Origin: Marinomonas primoryensis
GTDB lineage: Bacteria > Pseudomonadota > Gammaproteobacteria > Pseudomonadales > Marinomonadaceae
NCBI RefSeq assembly: GCF_013372285.1
Contig: NZ_CP054301.1
Location: forward strand, 3,882,501-3,946,500
Direction: 5' to 3'
Length of the DNA stretch: 64,000 nucleotides
Numbering within the stretch: the stretch's first letter is position 1; the number at the start of each line of letters is the position of its first letter. The position numbers and the translations under genes were made by a program. Shown one piece after another: positions 9,493-17,979 of the stretch. The notes below the pieces were generated by a model. The model searched no databases. It was not told where the DNA came from and worked only from the letters and a program-made list of their open reading frames with translations.

Positions 9493-10188
9493 TTAGTAGC
9501 CTTTAAGCATTTGCTGAATCATCAGAGATGAATTTTCCGCCGCAACTTGAAGATACTCCTCAAAACTCTGAGAAGACTCCTTACCCGCGATATCAGACAA
9601 TGAACGCACCACAACAAAAGGCGTTCCAAACTTGAAACACACCTGCGCAACAGCAGCGGCTTCCATTTCGACCGCCACAAGTTCAGGAAAAATAGCTCTA
9701 ACCGCTTCCACTCGAACAGGATCATTCATAAAACTATCCCCTGTTCCAATCAAACCAACTTTGGCTTGTACTTGAGTCACGGTCTGTAAGGCTTTTTTCG
9801 CCTGATTCACTAAATCTGTGTTCGCTGCATACGTCGCAGGCATGTTTGGAACCTGCCCCATCACATAACCAAACGCAGTGACATCCACATCATGATGAAC
9901 CACTTGATCCGAAATCACGACATCTCCAACTTGTAAATCAACATCAAAGCCACCAGCAGAACCAATGTTTATCACATATTCTGGCTGGAACTGAGAAAGC
10001 AACAAAGTAGTCGACACAGCCGCATTTACCTTACCAATACCGGATTTAAGCAAAACCACTTCTTTGCCTTCAAAAGATCCAACAAAAAAATCACAACCTG
10101 CAATGGTCTGTTCACGAACATCTGTCATCCACGCTTTGATGACGGCCACTTCTTCGTCCATGGCGCCAATTAACCCGATTACGCTCAT
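9493..10188 (-). CDS. mtnN: 5'-methylthioadenosine/S-adenosylhomocysteine nucleosidase
   Basis: Cleaves adenine from MTA and SAH. It recycles SAM by-products and makes S-ribosylhomocysteine, the substrate for LuxS-dependent AI-2 synthesis where LuxS exists. The 231-aa protein shows the family landmarks IGLIGAMDEEV with the first catalytic Glu, NIGSAGGFD, VAVEMEAAAVAQVC with the second catalytic Glu, and the catalytic Asp in SLSDIAG. The ATG overlaps the stop of the LuxQ-like gene by 4 bases (ATGA), so production is coupled to the sensor. No luxS gene lies in the window. Confidence 0.96.
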   Translation of the reverse strand: MSVIGLIGAMDEEVAVIKAWMTDVREQTIAGCDFFVGSFEGKEVVLLKSGIGKVNAAVSTTLLLSQFQPEYVINIGSAGGFDVDLQVGDVVISDQVVHHDVDVTAFGYVMGQVPNMPATYAANTDLVNQAKKALQTVTQVQAKVGLIGTGDSFMNDPVRVEAVRAIFPELVAVEMEAAAVAQVCFKFGTPFVVVRSLSDIAGKESSQSFEEYLQVAAENSSLMIQQMLKGY

Positions 10189-12779
10189 TCATTGCTCCTA
10201 ATATTTGCATTATTATGCATAACGTCTTGTGTAAATAACCGTATTTGATCGCCAGAATAAGGCAAGGCCATCTCGAAAAGGGCCACATTATCCGGCATTT
10301 CCGGCCACCTTTGTACCGAAAAAAACCGTACCTTTGGAAAAGCGGCCTGAATCGACAATAAAAGGGTCTCTGGCTGAGGCACCAACAACACAACAACCGC
10401 ATCAGGGTGGTACGACAAAACGACATAATAGTTAGATAAGTCCACTAGCCATTGCGTCGTAATGCCATAGTTTTCTAACTCTGTATACCAGATTGCTTTG
10501 GTGACACGACTTCCACCCACCATTACCCAAGACTCATATTGCCCATTAGAGTATGTAGGAACAACCCCCTCCAATGCGCATGCTTTTACCAATATTTGAT
10601 GCAGGCTATAATCAAAAGAACATCCCATTAGGGTAAAAACATGCGGATCGGCTTTGACCGGCAATGTGCTATTTAACCAAACGATTGGAAGCTGATCTCG
10701 ATTGTATTTTAGTTTCAGCGCCTGGGTCATATCCGACTGCGCATCCACATCGCTATCACACCCAATCAAGACAGCATCGAATTTCTTGACGGCACTAGAC
10801 TGAGTGAAAAAACTGTCCGTTGAAATATATTCTTCAACCTGTAAACCTAACCTCTCTAGAGCTTCCTTTACCGCTTCTGCATTTGAGTAGTCATTCGACA
10901 CCCAGGCCACCACATGATTTGGTGCTAACGGCTTGAACTCGTCTTTAGACTCAGACTCTTCAATTATTAAATTAAGTTGTAATGCATTATTTTGTAAGGT
11001 CTTTTGCTGGCCACCAAGGTGAGCTAGTAACATATTAACCATCCAGCAAAAAAGAGGCCTGAAAGCCATATCGTTCATTGCTATCATTTCAAGTCCAGAG
11101 TCATCAAAACGAACCGTTAGACGACGCTCAGCCATATCGTTCGACATGACCATCATAAATAAAACACGCACCAGACCTCTAAAACTCGCATCCACTGCAA
11201 CAACCCTTGCTCCAGTCATTACTGAGCAATCCAATTGTACTCGATTTGCTTCTACGCCCATCGCTACCATAACTCGAGCACTTTCCTGACAAAAAACATC
11301 TCCTATCGGGAGATAAGACACATCGCTTTCTACCGTGCTAATTTCGTCTAATACTGATACCAACAACGCAATCCAGCCCTGTAAATGCGTTGTGTTTGTA
11401 TGGCTAGGTAGCATGGAAAGGTACGTCAGCTCATTTAATATGGCATCCGTGTCCACCTTCTTTTGCACAACGGATGATAGTGGCTGTAACTGCTCAAGTT
11501 GCCACGTTAGACTGGTTTCTTGGGTAACATTTTGACCTACTAATAATAAGCCTCGATAAGTACTCTCATTTTGAAATGAATAGGCCTGCCATTGATATAT
11601 CCGCCCTAGATTATTAATGGTTAAGTCAAAATGAACACCAAGACCACCTTTTAACGCCTCTTGAATAGATTGATGACAAGAAATAGGCATAAAATCAAAA
11701 AGGGTTCGTGCTCTATCTGAGTCAGGAAAAATACGCTTAGCTTCTGTATTGATAAGCTCAACTTCCGCTACCTCGTTACAGAAAATGATGGCACTGTGTA
11801 TCGATTCTGCAAGAAGCGTAAATCTACGTTCTTTGGCTTTAATAAAGGCCTTATATTGATTACTTTGCAGCTTAAAAGGTTGCAACTCGCTAAACGTCAA
11901 CAAGTCCTCTTCAGGGCGATACGCTATGGCTTCAAGAGGATGGAAAAGTAACGTTTTCACTAAACGTGTCAAAAAGAAATAGAAGCACAATAAAACAAAA
12001 CCAACCGCAACAATTAAGGGCAGTGCATTTGTTAACAGAGTAGAAGAAAATGCGTGTTTTTGAATAATATCGAGTTGTAGTTCTGACTGGACAGGCGAAA
12101 CTAAAGGTAAACGCGAGCGTAATATCGAGCCAGATAAGTCCACACTGGCCTTATGCTCTTCTAACAAAACACGATCATTAACCTTGTCATAAATTTGTAC
12201 GGCACTGACTTGAGCGCTTTCAAGTAGTTCATGTGCCAACGTTAAGTTGTCATTTAATGAAATAAAACCATACAAAAAACCAATATTCTCTTGCTCAGAC
12301 GACAGTAATTTTTTTTTGTACATAAGCAAAATGGTACCGTCTTTTGTCATAATAGACGTCCACCTGTTGATAAGCCCTTCTCGCAATAGAGGTTGAAAAT
12401 TTACTTTTGTAAATAAGCGCGCCCTCGGGTCCATTGAGTGCAGGCCATTTTTCCATTCGATATAAAAGAAATCTAAACCACCGAATAGCAATACCTCATG
12501 ATGACTAAATAGCAAATCTAGTTCATGACCAGAGGTATAATCGCGTAAAGAAAGATCCTGCCCAATAAACTTCATTTCATCTTCAGCGCGAGCCAAATAG
12601 CCATTAAAAGCCTGTTCAACCACTCGATGCTTTAAAACCAAACCTTTTTCTGCAGCCGATTGATTCAAGGCTTCAATAAAATACAGAATCATCAAAGCAA
12701 TGACTAAAAAGGCCACTCCGATCGATGCTAACACCCTTTTCCGTAGACGGCGCCGTAAACTAATACTTACTCTTGCCAT
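10185..12779 (-). CDS. LuxQ-like hybrid sensor with degenerate kinase and receiver domains
   Basis: Inner-membrane sensor of 864 aa. Membrane segments lie at about residues 17-36 and 250-272 and enclose a periplasmic domain of about 210 residues. A PAS-like region (315-420), a helical region where a histidine kinase dimerisation domain would be (422-480), an ATPase-like region (485-608) and two receiver-like regions (622-735 and 748-855) follow. No H-box His, no N-box and no glycine-rich ATP lid are visible. The expected phospho-acceptor Asp is Gly 673 in DAVLIGCDSD and Leu 798 in DAVVVLLVPQ. It overlaps the LuxP-like gene by 13 bases and mtnN by 4, so a partner binding protein is very likely. 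It looks like an intact pseudokinase rather than a broken gene. The LuxQ relation is inferred from context and layout. Confidence 0.72.
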   Translation of the reverse strand: MARVSISLRRRLRKRVLASIGVAFLVIALMILYFIEALNQSAAEKGLVLKHRVVEQAFNGYLARAEDEMKFIGQDLSLRDYTSGHELDLLFSHHEVLLFGGLDFFYIEWKNGLHSMDPRARLFTKVNFQPLLREGLINRWTSIMTKDGTILLMYKKKLLSSEQENIGFLYGFISLNDNLTLAHELLESAQVSAVQIYDKVNDRVLLEEHKASVDLSGSILRSRLPLVSPVQSELQLDIIQKHAFSSTLLTNALPLIVAVGFVLLCFYFFLTRLVKTLLFHPLEAIAYRPEEDLLTFSELQPFKLQSNQYKAFIKAKERRFTLLAESIHSAIIFCNEVAEVELINTEAKRIFPDSDRARTLFDFMPISCHQSIQEALKGGLGVHFDLTINNLGRIYQWQAYSFQNESTYRGLLLVGQNVTQETSLTWQLEQLQPLSSVVQKKVDTDAILNELTYLSMLPSHTNTTHLQGWIALLVSVLDEISTVESDVSYLPIGDVFCQESARVMVAMGVEANRVQLDCSVMTGARVVAVDASFRGLVRVLFMMVMSNDMAERRLTVRFDDSGLEMIAMNDMAFRPLFCWMVNMLLAHLGGQQKTLQNNALQLNLIIEESESKDEFKPLAPNHVVAWVSNDYSNAEAVKEALERLGLQVEEYISTDSFFTQSSAVKKFDAVLIGCDSDVDAQSDMTQALKLKYNRDQLPIVWLNSTLPVKADPHVFTLMGCSFDYSLHQILVKACALEGVVPTYSNGQYESWVMVGGSRVTKAIWYTELENYGITTQWLVDLSNYYVVLSYHPDAVVVLLVPQPETLLLSIQAAFPKVRFFSVQRWPEMPDNVALFEMALPYSGDQIRLFTQDVMHNNANIRSNE

Positions 12780-13876
12780 AGTTCCACCGAGTAATGGTAG
12801 GCCTGCTGCACCATCAAACGAATACTTTCAGCGTCTAGCTCAGCAGGCATTAACGTAGAATGTGCGACATAAAGATTGGGCATATTCTTTCCTTCAAGGT
12901 CCATTTTAATTGCTTCTGCTAACGCGATAGATAGATCATCCTTCATAAAGAGAACGCTCACTTTCACCCGACGGCTTACCAGATCAGATATCCCATGCAA
13001 AGGTAGTCCCCACGAATTTGTTTGAATGTTTGGAGCGAGACTCTTTTCTTTTAGTGCGGCCACGACACCATCAGAAATATTCTGAGAGCAACTAAAAATA
13101 AAGTCTGATGGATCCTTTTTCAATAATGATTGGGCCGCCTCAAAAGCACTTTTTTTATTGTCTGAAACCACTCTAATGTGACTGATACGACGATTGTATT
13201 TCATCATTTCATTTAGAAATACATCGCAGCGTACATAGCCAAGATAGCCTGATGGTAAAACCAATGCTGAGATACTTGCGTCTGGAGGCAGCTGGCGATC
13301 GAGATAACTGGCAAGCATGATGGTTGCCTTTTTTTGATCAAAACCAATGTACATTAGAGGAGGGTGATTCATCCAATGAGCCAACGGCGAGGCAAAATCA
13401 TAAAGAATCACCTTCGGAGCTTTACTGGTGCGTAAAAAGCGCTCTAAGAAGCGGCGCTGAACAAAGCCCAGCTCAGTCATCACAATATAATCAGGCTGAG
13501 CTTCTGCTATTTTGAAATAAGGCGTTATGTCGCTGCTATTCTGAGAGCTGCCAATGTAAGTATCAAGTCGATAATCGATTCCTAACTCTCGCATGCGTTT
13601 TTTAAATGACATTAACAACGATCTATTGTCTATAGCATTTATATCCCCAAATAATAGCAACGCAATACGCACCGCTCTTTTTTGAGGGACTCGAATTGGA
13701 CTAGGAGGCGAGTTTACTACGGTTGTAAACTGTTCTGCCAAAGGCCCTTGCCTTGGACTAAGTTGATAAAAATCATAACTGTCCATCAGATCAAGCGACA
13801 TGCTCGCTGCTTGTGCAGTGAAAGCGGAGCATCCTAGAAGAACAACCCACACGATAAAATAACGAAATCTGCGCAT
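12767..13876 (-). CDS. LuxP-like periplasmic binding protein
   Basis: Secreted type I periplasmic binding protein of 369 aa with a Sec signal (about residues 1-23, AQA end). The C-terminal part resembles Vibrio LuxP: DDLSIALAEAIKMDLEGKNM, then a predicted tail helix, and an NSWG segment at the place of LuxP's NGWG. Compared from memory with V. harveyi LuxP, several AI-2 contacts appear changed: the QVSDYW region reads INAIDN and the Arg of VMRMNDD is Phe in VLFMKDD. The equivalent of one contact Arg (GYVRCDVF) is kept. It is the first gene of the operon and overlaps the sensor by 13 bases. Ligand is unknown; AI-2 or another sugar-like molecule. Confidence 0.75.
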   Translation of the reverse strand: MRRFRYFIVWVVLLGCSAFTAQAASMSLDLMDSYDFYQLSPRQGPLAEQFTTVVNSPPSPIRVPQKRAVRIALLLFGDINAIDNRSLLMSFKKRMRELGIDYRLDTYIGSSQNSSDITPYFKIAEAQPDYIVMTELGFVQRRFLERFLRTSKAPKVILYDFASPLAHWMNHPPLMYIGFDQKKATIMLASYLDRQLPPDASISALVLPSGYLGYVRCDVFLNEMMKYNRRISHIRVVSDNKKSAFEAAQSLLKKDPSDFIFSCSQNISDGVVAALKEKSLAPNIQTNSWGLPLHGISDLVSRRVKVSVLFMKDDLSIALAEAIKMDLEGKNMPNLYVAHSTLMPAELDAESIRLMVQQAYHYSVELWQE

Positions 13877-14032
13877 TACTGAGCCCGATTAAACATCATA
13901 GAAAGAATTATTCTAACCAAATTAACGAACTTTAGTGATAACAGGAACAAGAAAATACGATCAAGCAGAGAAAACATGCTTAGAATAGAATAAATAACGA
14001 AGAAATAAGAAGTTGTCGTAAATTTCAGACAT

Positions 14033-14063
14033 AAAAAAAGCCGACATAAAGTCAGCTTTTTTT
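14033..14063 (-). terminator. Terminator of the tRNA-Leu gene
   Basis: The A-rich stem 14033-14045 pairs with 14051-14063, with one G-T pair and a 5-nt loop. It ends in seven T on the minus strand and lies right after the tRNA 3' end. Confidence 0.85.
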
Positions 14064-14069
14064 ATAATT

Positions 14070-14154
14070 TGGTGCGGAAGGAGAGACTCGAACTCTCACG
14101 CCGTGAAGCACTGGAACCTAAATCCAGCGTGTCTACCAATTCCACCACTCCCGC
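14070..14154 (-). tRNA. tRNA-Leu (anticodon UAG)
   Basis: 85-nt class II tRNA read on the minus strand. Acceptor stem GCGGGAG pairs with CTTCCGC, allowing one G-T pair. The D arm includes AATTGGTAGACAC and the anticodon stem CTGGA/TCCAG encloses loop TTTAGGT with anticodon TAG at 14118-14120. A long variable arm is present, the T loop is GTTCGAGTC, and CCA is encoded at the 3' end. This fits the bacterial Leu(UAG) tRNA reading CUN codons. Confidence 0.97.
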
Positions 14155-14168
14155 AAGGAATGGCGAGC

Positions 14169-14196
14169 ATTATAGGTAATTGAATCTTTCGGTCAA
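14169..14196 (-). promoter_or_regulatory. Sigma-70 promoter of the tRNA-Leu gene
   Basis: On the minus strand TTGACC (14191-14196) and a perfect TATAAT (14169-14174) are 16 bases apart. They are followed by a GC-rich discriminator GCTCGCC, as is usual for stringently controlled stable-RNA genes. The tRNA begins 15 bases downstream of the -10 box. Confidence 0.85.
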
Positions 14197-14291
14197 TAGT
14201 TTTTTTACTTTTTTATTAAAAAACTTAAAAAGATATCTTTTTTCCTATTTTCGCTCGCCATCATTAAAGCGACATTCTTTTCAAACAACGC

Positions 14292-15359
14292 TTAAAAAGT
14301 GCGTCCACCTGAATATTCACCACGCTCATAACGCACAGCCATTTCTTCAAGATCCATAGTTTGGATACGGGAAGCTTGACCGGCAGAACCAAACGCTTCA
14401 TAACGATCAATACAAACCGCCTTCATCGCCTTGATACTTTCTGTTAAATATTTACGTGGATCAAAGTTACCTTTGTGCTCAGCCAAACTACGACGAATAG
14501 CCCCTGTTGCCGCTAAACGTAAATCCGTATCAATATTGACCTTACGAACACCATAACGAATCGCTTTTACGATCTCGTCAATCGGTACACCATACGTCTC
14601 TGGAATTTCGCCACCGAATTGATTGATGATTTCTAACCAGTCTTGAGGTACAGAAGAAGAACCATGCAATACAATGTGAGTATTAGGTAACAATTCAACG
14701 ATCTTCGCGATACGCTCGATATCAAGAATGTCACCCGTTGGTGGGCGTGTAAACTTGTACGCACCGTGGCTGGTACCAATCGCAACTGCCAAAGCATCGA
14801 TACCTGTCGCATTAACAAAATCAACAGCTTCTTGTGGATCCGTTAACATTTGATCCATTGTCAAAATGCCTTCCGCGCCAACACCGTCTTCTTCGCCCGC
14901 TTCACCCGTTTCGAGTGAACCCAAAACGCCCAACTCTCCTTCCACAGACACACCACAAGCGTGAGCGAACTCAACCGTACGACGAGTCACATCCACATTG
15001 TAGTCATAACTAGCAGGGGTTTTGCCGTCAGCCATCAAGGAACCATCCATCATCACAGATGAGAAACCTAACTGGATTGAACGTTGGCAAATAGCTGGAG
15101 ATGTACCATGATCCTGATGCATTACCACAGGGATATGTGGATAATCTTCAATGGCAGCTGAAATCAAGTGGCGCAAAAAATGCGAACCCGCATATTGTCG
15201 AGCTCCTGCCGACGCCTGCATGATAACAGGTGAATTCACTTCGTTAGCGGCTTCCATGATGGCTTTAACCTGCTCCATGTTGTTCACATTGAAGGCTGGT
15301 AAGCCATAGCTGTGCTCCGCGGCATGATCCAGCAGTTGACGCATACTAATTAAAGGCAT
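14292..15359 (-). CDS. fba: Fructose-bisphosphate aldolase, class II
   Basis: Zn-dependent aldolase interconverting fructose 1,6-bisphosphate and DHAP plus glyceraldehyde 3-phosphate. The 354-aa product is of the CbbA/Fba type: [14 protein letters not shown] at the start, metal ligand region [49 protein letters not shown] and the phosphate-binding [14 protein letters not shown]. The start is at MPLISMRQ, with AGAGGAAA upstream; a longer frame adds six unlikely residues. It is the last gene of the tkt-epd-pgk-fba cluster, but a 277-base gap before it suggests its own promoter. Confidence 0.96.
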   Translation of the reverse strand: MPLISMRQLLDHAAEHSYGLPAFNVNNMEQVKAIMEAANEVNSPVIMQASAGARQYAGSHFLRHLISAAIEDYPHIPVVMHQDHGTSPAICQRSIQLGFSSVMMDGSLMADGKTPASYDYNVDVTRRTVEFAHACGVSVEGELGVLGSLETGEAGEEDGVGAEGILTMDQMLTDPQEAVDFVNATGIDALAVAIGTSHGAYKFTRPPTGDILDIERIAKIVELLPNTHIVLHGSSSVPQDWLEIINQFGGEIPETYGVPIDEIVKAIRYGVRKVNIDTDLRLAATGAIRRSLAEHKGNFDPRKYLTESIKAMKAVCIDRYEAFGSAGQASRIQTMDLEEMAVRYERGEYSGGRTF

Positions 15360-15636
15360 AATAAATTTCCTCTGCAATTTTCTTATATTCTATTTATAAC
15401 GGATTGAGTTAAGAGATTAAGCTCACTCGAATTTTTTATCACAACCTTGCTTATCACAGGTCATGTGGCTTACGCCTTATCGTTAGTATTCTATTCAACT
15501 ACTGTCGAATAGGGCACTCTCTAGTTTTATGATCACCAGTGTCACTTTTTGTAGAACAACCATTCAACATTTAGTGAAACCAGTGATATTGGCTTTACGC
15601 CTTATTATTTAGAACAATCTTTGTCATTCTTTGATA
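15360..15636 (-). promoter_or_regulatory. Gap between pgk and fba with a short repeated motif
   Basis: No convincing gene is seen here. The motif GGCTTACGCCTTAT (15467-15480) recurs as GGCTTTACGCCTTAT (15591-15605), and each copy has a small GGC/GCC dyad. The region probably carries the fba promoter; no pgk terminator with a T run was found. Confidence 0.35.
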
Positions 15637-16800
15637 CTAATTTTGCGCGCGAGATTCCAACATCGCAACAGCTGGAAGCACTTTTCCTTCAACAAATTCT
15701 AGAAATGCGCCACCACCCGTTGATATATAAGACACTTGATCCGCAATATCATACTTATCAACCGCGGCCAATGTATCGCCACCACCGGCAATTGAAAAAC
15801 CTTTACTGTTCGCAATGGCCATCGCTAATGCTTTGGTTCCACCGCCGAACTGATCAAACTCAAACACACCCACTGGACCGTTCCAGATAATCGTCTGGGA
15901 TTTTTCAAGTAAAGCCGCAAAGGCAATCGCTGCTTTTGGCCCAATATCTAAAATCATGTCATCAGGAGCAACATCGGCAGCATTTTTAACGGTTGCTACC
16001 GCATCAGAAGCAAACGCTGTCGCAACGACAACATCTTCAGGTAGCGGAATACTGGTTTTCGCCATTAAGGCTTTAGCCTGCGGTATTAAATCTTTTTCGT
16101 ACAACGATTTGCCAACAGGAAAACCCGCAGCGGCCAAGAAGGTATTCGCAATACCGCCACCCACAATCAATTGGTCAACCTTGTCAGATAAAGACTCAAG
16201 AACGATCAGTTTAGTCGATACTTTCGACCCGCCAACGATTGCCGCCATCGGGCGGGCAGGTTTTGCCAACGCTTTTTCTAACGCCTCTAACTCTGCTGAC
16301 AATAATGGTCCTGCACAAGCGATGGGGGCGAACTTCGCCACGCCATGAGTTGACGCTTGTGCGCGGTGCGCGGTACCAAACGCATCCATCACAAACACAT
16401 CGCACAACGCCGCCATTTTTCTAGATAAGGCATCGTCATCATTCGCTTCACCTAAATTAAAACGAACATTTTCAACCAAGACCAATTGACCCGATTCAAC
16501 ATCAACACCATCTAGCCAATCTTTGACAAGAGGAACGTCTTGCCCTAACAAACTCGCTAAATGTGTAGCAACAGGTTGAAGCGAGTAGGCGTCTTCGTAC
16601 TGACCTTCTGTTGGACGACCAAGGTGAGACATCACCATGACTTTTGCGCCCGCCGCCAACGCCAATTTAATGGTTGGCAATGCGGCACGAATACGCGCAT
16701 CGCTGGTTACTTTGCCGTTTTTTACTGGTACATTTAGGTCTTCACGAATTAACACTCGTTTATTCGTCAGATCTACGTTTTTCATATTAATTACCGTCAT
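15637..16800 (-). CDS. pgk: Phosphoglycerate kinase
   Basis: Transfers phosphate between 1,3-bisphosphoglycerate and ADP in glycolysis and gluconeogenesis. 387 aa, full length. Landmarks are [11 protein letters not shown], the substrate-binding [44 protein letters not shown] and the C-terminal [10 protein letters not shown] nucleotide loop. The start [11 protein letters not shown] aligns with the E. coli start. It follows epd by 34 bases on the same strand, giving the common gammaproteobacterial epd-pgk order. Confidence 0.97.
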   Translation of the reverse strand: MTVINMKNVDLTNKRVLIREDLNVPVKNGKVTSDARIRAALPTIKLALAAGAKVMVMSHLGRPTEGQYEDAYSLQPVATHLASLLGQDVPLVKDWLDGVDVESGQLVLVENVRFNLGEANDDDALSRKMAALCDVFVMDAFGTAHRAQASTHGVAKFAPIACAGPLLSAELEALEKALAKPARPMAAIVGGSKVSTKLIVLESLSDKVDQLIVGGGIANTFLAAAGFPVGKSLYEKDLIPQAKALMAKTSIPLPEDVVVATAFASDAVATVKNAADVAPDDMILDIGPKAAIAFAALLEKSQTIIWNGPVGVFEFDQFGGGTKALAMAIANSKGFSIAGGGDTLAAVDKYDIADQVSYISTGGGAFLEFVEGKVLPAVAMLESRAQN

Positions 16801-16834
16801 GTACGATGTCCTCGTCGTTTAACGTGCCAATGCA

Positions 16835-17866
16835 CTAATCTAAATTCGATTGTTTAATCACACCCGCCCAATACGTCGCCACATCCAACATACGGTTAGC
16901 ATAGCCCCATTCATTATCAAACCAGCACAGTAACTTCACCATACGCTGATCAATAACCTGAGTTTGCGTGCTGTCAATAATCACCGATCGTGGATCGTGG
17001 TTGAAATCCACAGAAGCATGCGCTTCTTTAGTAAATCCCATTAGGCCTGCGTATTTTGAGTTTGCCGCTTGCTCTAATTGCTGATTAATTTGTTCTACTG
17101 TCACGTCCCGCTCTGTGCGCAACACTAAATCGATAACGGAGACGTTCAAGGTCGGCACACGCACCGCGTTACAGCCCATTTTGCCTTCTAGTTCTGGCAT
17201 CATGCGCGTAATCCCTTTCGCTAGCCCCGTATCCACCGGAATAATTGAGCTCAACGCGGCGCGCGTCAAACGTAAATCTTTCTTATGGTATCCATCAATA
17301 ACAGGCTGATCATTCATTGCAGAATGAATCGTCTGAGTCATGCCATGCACCACACCAGAAAATTGCTTAATAATATCCAATACAGGAATCAAGCAATTCG
17401 TGGTACAAGACGCCGCCGAGACAATATCATGATGTGGCTGGATATCCTGATGATTAAAACCGTAGACAATCGTCGCGTCCACATCCGCCGCCGCCGGCTG
17501 AGAAAGTAACATCCTCGGCACCCCCGCATCCAAATACGCCTGCGCACCATAGCGATCAGAAAAACTCCCTGAGCACTCAATCACCATATCCAGCTCAAGA
17601 GACGCCCAATCCATTTCATCTGGTGTAGCACAGGAAAAACACAGGATCGCATCGTCATCGATGATCAGCGCGTTGTCTTTTGTGGATACAGGTTTAGGAA
17701 AGCGGCCATGCGTGGTGTCATAGCGCGTTAGATAACTGATTGTCTCGATGTCGGACAATTCATTAATAGCAACCACTTGAATGTGATCGCGGTAGCCGTT
17801 TTCATAAAGCGCTCGCAATACCGAACGACCTATTCGACCATAACCATTGATAGCGACTCGCAACAT
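16835..17866 (-). CDS. epd: Erythrose-4-phosphate dehydrogenase (GapA family)
   Basis: NAD-dependent dehydrogenase of the GAPDH superfamily, 343 aa. The Rossmann motif is INGYGRIGRSVLRAL and the catalytic Cys lies in SAASCTTNCLIP. The segment IHSAMNDQPVIDGYH and INELSDIETISYLTRYDT match Epd rather than GapA, and the position before pgk supports this. Epd makes 4-phosphoerythronate for pyridoxal phosphate synthesis. Whether it also serves as the glycolytic or gluconeogenic GAPDH here cannot be told from the sequence. It lies between tkt and pgk; a terminator separates it from tkt. Confidence 0.88.
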   Translation of the reverse strand: MLRVAINGYGRIGRSVLRALYENGYRDHIQVVAINELSDIETISYLTRYDTTHGRFPKPVSTKDNALIIDDDAILCFSCATPDEMDWASLELDMVIECSGSFSDRYGAQAYLDAGVPRMLLSQPAAADVDATIVYGFNHQDIQPHHDIVSAASCTTNCLIPVLDIIKQFSGVVHGMTQTIHSAMNDQPVIDGYHKKDLRLTRAALSSIIPVDTGLAKGITRMMPELEGKMGCNAVRVPTLNVSVIDLVLRTERDVTVEQINQQLEQAANSKYAGLMGFTKEAHASVDFNHDPRSVIIDSTQTQVIDQRMVKLLCWFDNEWGYANRMLDVATYWAGVIKQSNLD

Positions 17867-17931
17867 ATTCCTACTACTTCATCGCAAAGAGAATGGTAAA
17901 CACGTCACCACCCGCTTCCTTAATAAAAGAA

Positions 17932-17962
17932 AAAAGAGGCGTACACATTGCACACCTCTTTT
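17932..17962 (-). terminator. Terminator after tkt
   Basis: The 8-bp stem AAAAGAGG (17932-17939) pairs with CCTCTTTT (17955-17962), with further weak pairing inside. T-rich sequence follows on the minus strand, between tkt and epd. Confidence 0.75.
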
Positions 17963-17979
17963 CTTATCAAGCAACGCAC

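Noticed and set aside
10185-12779. LuxQ-like gene as a pseudogene
   Set aside because: The frame is uninterrupted for 864 codons, overlaps both neighbours precisely, and keeps the overall domain order. Loss of catalytic residues alone does not make it a broken gene.
15621-15890. 89-codon open frame opposite pgk
   Set aside because: It lies almost entirely antisense to the conserved pgk 3' end and has no family resemblance.
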